Notes under the pieces: generated by a model | What the model was told of the DNA's origin: nothing | Databases searched by the model: none | Seen by the model: the letters and a program-made list of their open reading frames with translations, nothing else | Translations under genes and position numbers: made by a program | Shown here: positions 1 to 5,254 of the stretch, one piece after another | Position numbering within the stretch: position 1 is the first letter of the stretch | Layout of the letters: every line of letters begins with the position of its first letter | Source: JAZDLC01 sp043802345 | GTDB taxonomy: Bacteria > Planctomycetota > B15-G4 > JADJEK01 | Direction: 5' to 3' | Assembly: GCA_043802345.1 (NCBI GenBank) | Contig: JAZDLC010000136.1 | Span: forward strand, 1 to 5,996 | DNA length: 5,996 bases

Positions 1-2
1 CG

Positions 3-503
3 GCCCTGGCGGGACCGGCCCTCGTTCTGAAAGCGAAGGCCTTGTCCACCGCGGTGGTCAGCGCGCAAGAGGTTCAGAAGGTCAAGATCCCCGGGCCGGG
101 AATGCTCCAGATCGCCGCCGAAGCCGTCCTGCCCGGCCAGCGCGTGCGGGTCATCGACCCCCAGGGATTGCCGATTCTCGTCGACCAGATCGACGCCAGG
201 CGGAAGCTCACGCTCCGGATCGAGCAGGCGGGAACGTACTCCATCGTGCTGCCCAGGCGCTCCACTGGCGGAGCCGGCGGGGCTTCCGCCCAGGCTGAGG
301 CCACCGCGGTGAAGGCGCGCTGCGGCTTTGGCCACGTCAGCCCCAGGGTCAGGATCATCCTGCGGTTCGACACGGCCAGCGCGAGCCGGGCAGCCGCCGC
401 GGATGCAAAGAGGCGAACCGGCGGTGACTGCACCGGCGGTCTCCCGTATTGCCAGCAGGGAACGGCAAACGCCGCTCTTCCACAGCGCCTCGCCTTGCCC
501 TGA
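3..503 (+). CDS. 3' part of an unrecognised gene, possibly a secreted beta-sandwich protein
   Basis: The reading frame is open from the left edge, so the true start lies upstream; a TTG at 42 is the only candidate start I see inside and is not convincing. I do not recognise the family. The first visible residues (ALAGPALVL, then STAVVSAQEV) could be the tail of a signal peptide, with VSA-Q as a possible cleavage site. A stretch of about 60 residues follows (IPGPGMLQIAAEAVLPGQ to LTLRIEQAGTYSIVLP) with alternating hydrophobic residues and a closing GTYSIVLP strand, as in small extracellular beta-sandwich domains of the pre-peptidase C-terminal kind. The last third is Ala/Arg/Gly-rich with three cysteines (RCGFGH, GDCTGG, PYCQQ), which could form disulfides if exported. 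A good intrinsic terminator lies 51 bases after the stop, supporting a real gene end. The domain suggestion is shape-based inference only. Confidence 0.5.
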   Translation, partial: ALAGPALVLKAKALSTAVVSAQEVQKVKIPGPGMLQIAAEAVLPGQRVRVIDPQGLPILVDQIDARRKLTLRIEQAGTYSIVLPRRSTGGAGGASAQAEATAVKARCGFGHVSPRVRIILRFDTASASRAAAADAKRRTGGDCTGGLPYCQQGTANAALPQRLALP

Positions 504-529
504 AAGGTCGGGAAGGAGGAGGGGGAGAA

Positions 530-551
530 GAACGACAGGAGAACGACAGGA
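530..551 (+). repeat. 11-bp tandem duplication
   Basis: The unit GAACGACAGGA occurs twice back to back, directly downstream of the first gene and just before its terminator. It looks like a slippage duplication within the purine-rich tract; no function can be assigned. Confidence 0.8.
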
Positions 552-554
552 GGG

Positions 555-594
555 AACCCGGCTCGTCCGCTCGCGGATGGGCCGGGTTTCTTTG
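555..594 (+). terminator. Rho-independent terminator of the left-edge gene
   Basis: A perfect 8-bp stem AACCCGGC (555-562) / GCCGGGTT (581-588) encloses a loop that itself contains TCCG/CGGA and can extend the pairing. The tract TCTTT follows the right arm. Position, 51 bases after the stop at 503, and the downstream T-rich run fit a terminator for the plus-strand gene. In the opposite direction the hairpin is not followed by a U-run, so it is less likely to serve rho. Confidence 0.75.
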
Positions 595-679
595 GTTGCC
601 CGGGGGGAGGGGAACATCATGAAGAGCATGAAGGGGCCGCTGGCCGCGACCGAAGAGGGGGGTGCCGGGCATCGATCCC

Positions 680-776
680 GTACTCGTACTCGATGCTCTC
701 GTCCCATCCACGCTCGACGCGCATCATTCGAGTACGCGTACGAGTACCGTCGCTGCGCGACTGAGTACGAGCACGA
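680..776. repeat. GTACTCGTACTCG-type inverted repeat cluster
   Basis: The left arm GTACTCGTAC (680-689) is the exact reverse complement of GTACGAGTAC (738-747). A nested pair CGTACTCGA (685-693) / TCGAGTACG (728-736) offers an alternative fold. A third related copy, GAGTACGAGCACGA, lies at 763-776. The underlying period is the hexamer CGAGTA and its complement. From memory, tandem CGAGTACGAGTA motifs are scattered between genes in many GC-rich environmental bacteria, but I cannot name a described family with certainty. It sits between the convergent ends of the left-edge gene and rho, and could also act as a bidirectional structured 3' end. Confidence 0.75.
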
Positions 777-795
777 ACAGAGCAATGGGCGACCC

Positions 796-809
796 CGATT
801 CCTGAATCG
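796..809. repeat. short perfect inverted repeat after the rho stop
   Basis: CGATTC and GAATCG face each other with a 2-base gap, 15 bases beyond the end of rho. Such a tight loop would have to open to about 4 bases in RNA, and no U-run follows on the minus strand, so this is at most a weak 3'-end structure rather than a convincing terminator. Confidence 0.35.
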
Positions 810-823
810 CGGCCCCGCTGCTC

Positions 824-2791
824 TCAGCCCATTCCCCCGCCGCCGGTCATTCCCATCAGGAACTCGGCGTTCGACTTCGTCTTGCGCATCTTCTCGACGA
901 ACAGCTCCATCGCCTCGATCGGGTTCATCTCGTTCAGCACCCGCCGCAGGATCCAGACCAGCTTCAGCTCCTCCGGAGAGAAGAGCAGGTCTTCCTTGCG
1001 GGTGCCGGAGCGGTTGATGTCGATGGCCGGCCAGACGCGCTTGTCCGCCAGCCGGCGGTCCAGGTGGAGTTCCATGTTCCCCGTGCCCTTGAACTCCTCG
1101 AAGATCACCTCGTCCATGCGGGATCCGGTCTCGATCAGGCCCGTGGCCATGATGGTCAACGAGCCGCCGAATTCGATGTTGCGGGCCGCACCGAAAAAAC
1201 GCTTCGGTTTCTGGAGTGCCCCGGCGTCGATGCCGCCGGAGAGGATCTTGCCGGAATGGGGAGCCTCGGTGTTGTAGGCCCGTCCCAGACGGGTGATCGA
1301 GTCGAGCAGGATGACCACATCGCGGCCATGTTCGGTCAACCGCTTGGCCTTCTCGATGACCATCTCCGCCACCATGATGTGGCGCGAAGCCGGCTCGTCG
1401 AAGGTGGAGGAAACCACCTCGCCCTTGACCGAACGGCGCATGTCGGTGACCTCTTCCGGCCGCTCGTCGATCAGCAGCACGATCAAGTACACCTCCGGGC
1501 TGTTTGCCGTGATCGAGTTCGCGATCTTCTGCAGCAGGATCGTCTTGCCGGTCCTGGGCGGAGCGATGATCAGGCCGCGCTGTCCCTTGCCGATGGGAGA
1601 GACCAGATCCATGATCCGCATGGCGATCTCGTCGGGGGTGGTCTCCAGGATGAACCGTTCTTCCGGGTAGAGCGGTACCAGATCCTCGAACGGAGCCACG
1701 TGGTTCGACTTCTCCGGCTCATCGTAGTTGATTTCGTTCACCCTGAGCAGGGCGAAGTACTTCTCGTTCTCCTTGGGCGGCCGGATCTGGCCCGAGATGA
1801 CCTGGCCGGTCTTCAGCCCGAAGCGCCGGATCTGCGACGGCGAGATGTAGATGTCGTCGGGGGACGGGATGTAGGAGTAGTTCGGCGAACGCAGGAATCC
1901 AAAGCCGTCCGGCAGGATCTCGAGCACGCCATCCCCGAAGAGCGCTCCCTGGGTGTTTCCGCGGCGCTTCAGCAACTTGAAGATGATGTCTTGCTTCTTG
2001 GCGTTGCTCGAGAGCTGAATCCCCTCGAGCGTGGCGATTTCCACCAGGTCCTCCGTGAGCATCTGCTGCATGTGGGAGAGATGCACCTCTTCGGCCTGCG
2101 TCTTCAGGTAGAGCGCCACCGGGCTGTCCGGATCGAGCTTGGCGACGGCCTCCTCCCGGACACGCTTCCGCTCCTCGGCCTCCGCCTGCCGCTGTTCCTC
2201 GTCGACCTCCCGCCGGTCCTTGGGGCGCCGGCCCTCGCGACGTTCTCCTCTCCGGCCACGCCGCTCGGAATCTCCGCCGGTTCCGCGACCGTACGCTTCC
2301 CGCGCGTCGCCGGTCTCGTCACCACGGTCCTCGTCCCGCCGCTCCTCGAGGCGGCCGTCCCGCGGTTCGTCGCCGCGGTCTTCCAGCAGTTCGTCGCCGC
2401 GGCCGTCGCTCCTTTCGCCGTGCCGCTTATCGTCCCGGTCATCCCGTTGTTCCGTGGCGCGGTCGTCTTCCCGTCCCCTGGGCCGATCTTCTCGTTGCTC
2501 CCTCGACCGATCCTCTCGCCGCCCCTCGGTCTTCGCGTCCATCTGCTCCTCCAGGTTTTCCGGTTCCTTCTCCATCTGCTCGTCGTGCGCCGAGTCAATC
2601 TCCACGACATCCGGCTCGAGCGGCTCGAGTTCCTCGGAGGCCTCCACGGCATCCTTCGTGCTTGCTCTTGAACGCGAAACCTTGGTGCTCCTGCGCTTGA
2701 CGGTCTGGCGTCCCGCAGGCTTCTCCGTGGATTGCGAGGAGCTCGCCTTCTTCTTCGTGGTCTTGCTGCGGGACGACTTTTCCCGTGCCAT
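824..2791 (-). CDS. rho: Transcription termination factor Rho with long N-terminal disordered extension
   Basis: Hexameric RNA-dependent ATPase/translocase that ends transcription of untranslated RNA in the cytoplasm. Residues from about 241 to the end align closely with E. coli Rho: N-terminal helical domain with KQDIIFKLLKRRG (266-278), cold-shock-like RNA-binding fold with DGFGFLRSPN (295-304) and DDIYISPSQIRRFGLKTG, P-loop APPRTGKT (410-417), catalytic-Glu motif IDERPEE (E443), Walker B VVILLD (492-497), Q-loop region LSGGIDAGALQKPK, R-loop FKGTGNMEL and arginine-finger motif RSGTRKE (R598). The protein has 655 residues against about 420 in E. coli. The excess is N-terminal: a Lys/Ser-rich start (1-48), an acidic part (about 50-88) and an Arg/Asp/Glu/Gly polyampholyte (about 90-210). 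The ATG is preceded by GGAGAG with suitable spacing. It follows coaE on the same strand after 112 bp, so it is probably its operon partner. All core motifs are intact. Confidence 0.98.
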   Translation of the reverse strand: MAREKSSRSKTTKKKASSSQSTEKPAGRQTVKRRSTKVSRSRASTKDAVEASEELEPLEPDVVEIDSAHDEQMEKEPENLEEQMDAKTEGRREDRSREQREDRPRGREDDRATEQRDDRDDKRHGERSDGRGDELLEDRGDEPRDGRLEERRDEDRGDETGDAREAYGRGTGGDSERRGRRGERREGRRPKDRREVDEEQRQAEAEERKRVREEAVAKLDPDSPVALYLKTQAEEVHLSHMQQMLTEDLVEIATLEGIQLSSNAKKQDIIFKLLKRRGNTQGALFGDGVLEILPDGFGFLRSPNYSYIPSPDDIYISPSQIRRFGLKTGQVISGQIRPPKENEKYFALLRVNEINYDEPEKSNHVAPFEDLVPLYPEERFILETTPDEIAMRIMDLVSPIGKGQRGLIIAPPRTGKTILLQKIANSITANSPEVYLIVLLIDERPEEVTDMRRSVKGEVVSSTFDEPASRHIMVAEMVIEKAKRLTEHGRDVVILLDSITRLGRAYNTEAPHSGKILSGGIDAGALQKPKRFFGAARNIEFGGSLTIMATGLIETGSRMDEVIFEEFKGTGNMELHLDRRLADKRVWPAIDINRSGTRKEDLLFSPEELKLVWILRRVLNEMNPIEAMELFVEKMRKTKSNAEFLMGMTGGGGMG

Positions 2792-2795
2792 ACTT

Positions 2796-2801
2796 CTCTC
2801 C
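2796..2801 (-). promoter_or_regulatory. Ribosome binding site of rho
   Basis: GGAGAG on the minus strand lies 4 bases before the ATG (GGAG core 6 bases before). It supports the full-length start and therefore the long N-terminal extension, rather than an internal start near the conserved core. Confidence 0.7.
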
Positions 2802-2833
2802 GTGGCTGCGCGCTCGCGCGCGCTGAGGAACTT

Positions 2834-2859
2834 CAGGTTTTATTCCCGATTGGAACCTG
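2834..2859 (-). repeat. Inverted repeat in the coaE-rho spacer
   Basis: CAGGTT (2834-2839) and AACCTG (2854-2859) are perfect complements around a 14-base loop, about 45 bases upstream of the rho start. A GC-only run able to pair as GCGCGC/GCGCGC (2808-2813 / 2816-2821) lies between it and the start. Together they could structure the rho leader. E. coli rho is autoregulated in its leader, but nothing here proves the same. No U-run follows, so this is not an intrinsic terminator. Confidence 0.35.
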
Positions 2860-2903
2860 TTGAATCTGCCGCCGCGACTCTCGGCAAGGGTTCGCCTGTG
2901 AAG

Positions 2904-3518
2904 TCACGGCTGCGAGAGGATTTCGTGGAAGAGCGCCCGGACTCGGGCTCGGACAGGCTCAACCTGCCCGTCGTTGGTTATCTTATAATCAGCGAGATCT
3001 CGTTTCGCATCGATGCTTTCCTGTGTTTTTTCCCGGCGCTCCAACTCGCCGGCGTTCCACCCCCGCACTCGCCGCACCCGCTCCTGTCTGACCTCGAGCG
3101 GCGCTTCCACGAACAGGTGCTTGTCGCAGAGAGTGTACAGGCCACCTTCCAGCAGCAACGGAACGTCCAGCACGACCAGCTGGCGAATACCTTGACTCTC
3201 GAGGGCGTTCAGTCGAGCGTGGATCAAGCGCCTGACCTCCGGGTGGATGATGCCGTTGAGACGCTGTCGTTGCTTCTCATCGGCGAAGACGACCCGAGCC
3301 AGTTCTTCCCGGTCCACATCGCCGGCCGGAGTCACCATCTCTGGACCGAACTCGGCCACGATGCTGTCCCGGACCCGAGCCTGTTCCAGACAGGCATGGG
3401 CGAGCCGGTCGGCGTCGATCACCGTTGCGCCCAACTGCTGGAAGAACGAGGCGACGGTCGACTTGCCGCAGCCGACTCCGCCGTAAAGTCCGAGCACGAT
3501 CAACTGGCCGTCGCTCAC
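2904..3518 (-). CDS. coaE: Dephospho-CoA kinase (CoaE)
   Basis: Catalyses the last step of coenzyme A synthesis, ATP-dependent phosphorylation of the ribose 3'-hydroxyl of dephospho-CoA, in the cytoplasm. The 204-residue product has the usual family length. Visible motifs are the P-loop GLYGGVGCGKST (10-21; most homologues read GLTGGIGSGKS), the substrate-site DAD (35-37), IIHPEVRR (90-97), the family signature LDVPLLLE (117-124), the lid-type stretch RVRRVRGW, and the terminal ADYKITNDG (176-184). The GTG start at 3518 is chosen because it leaves 9 residues before the P-loop strand and has GGGAG 8 bases upstream. The frame stays open to an ATG at 3725, but that 69-residue extension has no conserved features. 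It is the first gene of a likely coaE-rho unit and is transcribed divergently from the BRCT gene. Confidence 0.95.
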   Translation of the reverse strand: MSDGQLIVLGLYGGVGCGKSTVASFFQQLGATVIDADRLAHACLEQARVRDSIVAEFGPEMVTPAGDVDREELARVVFADEKQRQRLNGIIHPEVRRLIHARLNALESQGIRQLVVLDVPLLLEGGLYTLCDKHLFVEAPLEVRQERVRRVRGWNAGELERREKTQESIDAKRDLADYKITNDGQVEPVRARVRALFHEILSQP

Positions 3519-3526
3519 GGCAGCCG

Positions 3527-3531
3527 CTCCC
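3527..3531 (-). promoter_or_regulatory. Ribosome binding site deciding the GTG start of coaE
   Basis: GGGAG on the minus strand, 8 bases before GTG at 3518. It favours this GTG over the upstream in-frame ATG at 3725. Confidence 0.65.
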
Positions 3532-3544
3532 TGGATGGATTCGG

Positions 3545-3605
3545 TGGTCCTTGATAGCTGAATTCGTAAAAGCTTGATGTTAAAGTGTTTATGCGAATAC
3601 GACTG
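3545..3605 (-). promoter_or_regulatory. AT-rich patch, probable coaE-rho promoter region
   Basis: This is the most AT-rich stretch of the intergenic region and lies about 30-85 bases upstream of the coaE start. On the minus strand it contains TAAACA followed 17 bases later by TACGAA, and TATCAA further down, all poor matches to the sigma70 hexamers. I infer a promoter from base composition and position and cannot fix the hexamers. Confidence 0.3.
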
Positions 3606-3724
3606 ATGGGGATCTGAGCGCGAGGCGCCAGCTTCATCTGCCGCGCAAGAGAGTGCCGGGCGACCGACGGGCCGCCGCTCGGAAGAATGGGGGAACCGCC
3701 GAAATCTACACCCGGTCCGGGCCA

Positions 3725-3756
3725 CCTGTCAAGCCGCCTTCAAAGGGGGCGACAGG
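3725..3756. other. Strong imperfect hairpin of unknown role in the divergent spacer
   Basis: CCTGTC (3725-3730) pairs with GACAGG (3751-3756). After an AA bulge, GCCGCC (3733-3738) pairs with GGGGGC (3745-3750) with one G-G mismatch, leaving the loop TTCAAA. That gives 11 pairs in a 32-base element. It lies between the two divergent genes, with no U-run on either side, so it is not an evident terminator. It could be a DNA operator or part of a small RNA. Confidence 0.45.
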
Positions 3757-3801
3757 AGGCCAGATGATTTGCCGAAATGAGGTTAGGATCGATTCGAAAC
3801 G

Positions 3802-3829
3802 TTGCTTCCGTGGGTGACCTTCCTATAGT
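3802..3829 (+). promoter_or_regulatory. Sigma70-type promoter for the membrane BRCT gene
   Basis: TTGCTT (3802-3807) and TATAGT (3824-3829) are separated by 16 bases. TATAGT differs from the -10 consensus at one base; TTGCTT shares the TTG core. The predicted transcript would start near 3836, giving a 5' leader of about 75 bases before the ATG at 3910. A good visual match, but unverified. Confidence 0.55.
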
Positions 3830-3830
3830 G

Positions 3831-3852
3831 CCCGCAATTGCTGTGCTGCGGG
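3831..3852 (+). other. Hairpin at the start of the predicted 5' leader
   Basis: CCCGCA (3831-3836) pairs with TGCGGG (3847-3852) around a 10-base loop. It overlaps the predicted transcription start, so it may be a short 5' stem in the mRNA, or a DNA palindrome overlapping the promoter where a regulator could bind. Confidence 0.4.
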
Positions 3853-3884
3853 CGCGATGACGTCTCCGCATGCCATCGTCCCCG

Positions 3885-3911
3885 ATCCGATAGAACCGGA
3901 GGTTATCGGAT
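3885..3911 (+). promoter_or_regulatory. Hairpin enclosing the ribosome binding site and start codon
   Basis: ATCCGAT (3885-3891) pairs perfectly with ATCGGAT (3905-3911), whose last two bases are the A and U of the start codon. Inside it AACC (3894-3897) pairs with GGTT (3901-3904), with a 2-base bulge and a GGA loop. An alternative fold pairs ATCCGATA with TATCGGAT (8 bp) around an 11-base loop. In both, the Shine-Dalgarno GGAGG (3898-3902, 7 bases before the ATG) lies in the loop or upper stem and the start codon is partly paired. This geometry would be expected to limit translation until opened. No known riboswitch or thermometer family is recognised. Confidence 0.6.
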
Positions 3912-5145
3912 GACTCGTCGTGAACTCGGCGCTGCCGTCAACGTGATGTGGGTGATTTTCCTGATCGTGCTCCTGCTCGGAGCAGGCGCATTCATCTACT
4001 TTGGGCAAACTGAGATTGAGCAGGCCAAGGACGCCGCTGCCAAGGAGAAGCGTCTCGCCCAACAGGCGCAAGACGCGGTGGTTGATGCCAGGCAGAAAAA
4101 CGTCGACCTCTCGAGCAAGGTCGGTTTTGTGGACCTCGGCGCCGGAGATGTCTACTCGTCCATTCCCGCTCTGGAAGCCAAGCTGGAGACGCTGAAGGGG
4201 CGCTTCCCGAACGACATCGGCGCCGAGGACAAGACCCGCGAGGCGGGGGCCGACCGGCTGCTGGCTTGGGCCGAGAGGTTCGATCAGGCGGCGCAGACCG
4301 CCCAGGCCAACTTCACGGCCGAGCTGGCGAAGCGCGGCGAGTCGGAGACGGCCAAGGACGAGATCCGGACGAGCATGGACAGCCAGCTCACCTCCCTGAA
4401 TTCCGACCTGCGCGACTCGCGAGACCAGGCGCAGAGCGTGAAGGGGCAGGATGACGCCTCGATCGCCGGCCTTCAGGACCGGGTCGACGAGGTCACCGCG
4501 CAGCTCAGGGAGCGGGAGACCGAGCACCAGTCCAGACTCGCTTCGGCGGAGCAGGAGAAGCGTCAGGTCGAGGCCCGTGTGGCCGAGCTGACCTCGAAGG
4601 TCAAGCTGATCGGCGTCGATGACGATCCCTGGGCCAAGGACGGCGAGATCGTGAGCGTGGGCCGGGAAACCGGCCTGGTGTTCGTCAACATCGGCAGCAA
4701 TGATCTGCTCCGGCAGGGCGTGAAGTTCGACGTTTTCCGGTATGGCAAGGGCGGCACCCTGATTCCGAAGGGGGCCATCGAGATCCGTGAGATCCATGCC
4801 GACTCCGCCGTGGGCGGTATCAGCAAGCAGATCTCCGACATCGATCCGATCGCTGCTGGAGACATCATTGCCAACCCGCATTTCTCAACGGAGCGCTCCA
4901 AGGTCTTCACGCTGCTCGGGACCTTCCCGGTCTACGGCAAGTCGTTCCTCGAGAAGCGGCTGATGGACCTGGGCGCGGAAGTCGAGGATTCGGTGAACAG
5001 CCGGGTGGATTTCGTGGTCCTGGGTCAGAAGGCACCCGAGGAGGACGCTCTGGAAGTGAGCGAACTGCCGGGTTACAAGATGGCGCAGGAGCTGGGCATC
5101 CAGATGATGCCGATTCGATCGATCGATCGCTTCCTGAAGCCGTAG
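3910..5145 (+). CDS. Membrane-anchored coiled-coil protein with C-terminal BRCT-like domain
   Basis: Not a family I can name. The 411 residues show: a short basic N-terminus (MTRREL); one hydrophobic segment at about 12-31; a long Ala/Glu/Gln/Lys-rich helical, probably coiled-coil region (about 33-232); a beta-rich module (about 244-322, DGEIVSVG, TGLVFVNIGS, LLRQGVKFDVFRYG, AAGDIIANP) resembling small barrels in bacterial envelope proteins; and a BRCT-like domain (about 332-409). The last reads FTLLGTFP, GKSFLEKRLMDLGAEV, VDFVVLG, YKMAQELGI, SIDRFL, the strand-helix order of the BRCT of NAD-dependent DNA ligase. Arg3-Arg4 before the membrane segment predicts N-terminus inside and the bulk outside the cytoplasm. 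The ATG at 3910 has GGAGG 7 bases upstream; an in-frame upstream ATG at 3838 lacks such a site. It precedes tatC on the same strand. The domain call is pattern-based; function is unknown. Confidence 0.85.
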   Translation: MTRRELGAAVNVMWVIFLIVLLLGAGAFIYFGQTEIEQAKDAAAKEKRLAQQAQDAVVDARQKNVDLSSKVGFVDLGAGDVYSSIPALEAKLETLKGRFPNDIGAEDKTREAGADRLLAWAERFDQAAQTAQANFTAELAKRGESETAKDEIRTSMDSQLTSLNSDLRDSRDQAQSVKGQDDASIAGLQDRVDEVTAQLRERETEHQSRLASAEQEKRQVEARVAELTSKVKLIGVDDDPWAKDGEIVSVGRETGLVFVNIGSNDLLRQGVKFDVFRYGKGGTLIPKGAIEIREIHADSAVGGISKQISDIDPIAAGDIIANPHFSTERSKVFTLLGTFPVYGKSFLEKRLMDLGAEVEDSVNSRVDFVVLGQKAPEEDALEVSELPGYKMAQELGIQMMPIRSIDRFLKP

Positions 5146-5190
5146 CGAGCCGTCCGGCCAGGAGGCCAGACTACTCCGAGGCAGTCACTC

Positions 5191-5220
5191 AAGCGACCCG
5201 GCTCCAAGTCCGGGTCGCTT
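5191..5220 (+). terminator. Hairpin terminator after the BRCT gene
   Basis: A perfect 11-bp stem AAGCGACCCGG (5191-5201) / CCGGGTCGCTT (5210-5220) with an 8-base loop begins 46 bases after the stop. The right arm runs into TTTGCGTTTCGGTT, an interrupted T-tract, so termination may be incomplete. The hairpin ends only 34 bases before the tatC start. Confidence 0.7.
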
Positions 5221-5254
5221 TGCGTTTCGGTTCATTCTTTGGCGAGAACCAGCC

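Noticed and set aside
680..776. CRISPR array
   Set aside because: The repeats are short, inverted and of unequal spacing, with no direct repeat-spacer regularity and no cas gene nearby.
328..1017. 229-codon plus-strand frame through the intergenic region and rho 3' end
   Set aside because: It crosses a terminator and the repeat cluster and runs antisense into rho. Only its internal ATG at 619 deserved a note.
1064..2671. 535-codon open frame on the plus strand across rho
   Set aside because: It is exactly antisense to the conserved rho gene, and its protein is a low-complexity mirror of Rho codons in GC-rich DNA. No ribosome binding site or recognisable domain.
2139..3554. 471-codon plus-strand frame spanning the rho N-terminus and coaE
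   Set aside because: The Ser/Arg-rich product (long SSR/RSS runs) is the complement of the Asp/Glu/Arg codons in the Rho extension. It overlaps two well-supported genes on the other strand.
3519..3725. 69-residue N-terminal extension of CoaE from ATG 3725
   Set aside because: CoaE proteins are about 200 residues and begin just before the P-loop. The GTG at 3518 has a good ribosome binding site, and the extension is unlike any leader domain.
3620..3800. Possible tRNA or small structured RNA in the divergent spacer
   Set aside because: I looked for T-loop GGTTCGA-type and anticodon-arm patterns on both strands and found none; only the isolated hairpin at 3725-3756 stands out.
3823..4881. 352-codon minus-strand frame across the BRCT gene
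   Set aside because: Antisense to a gene with promoter, ribosome binding site, membrane segment and recognisable domain pattern. The frame itself shows no family and begins inside the BRCT gene.
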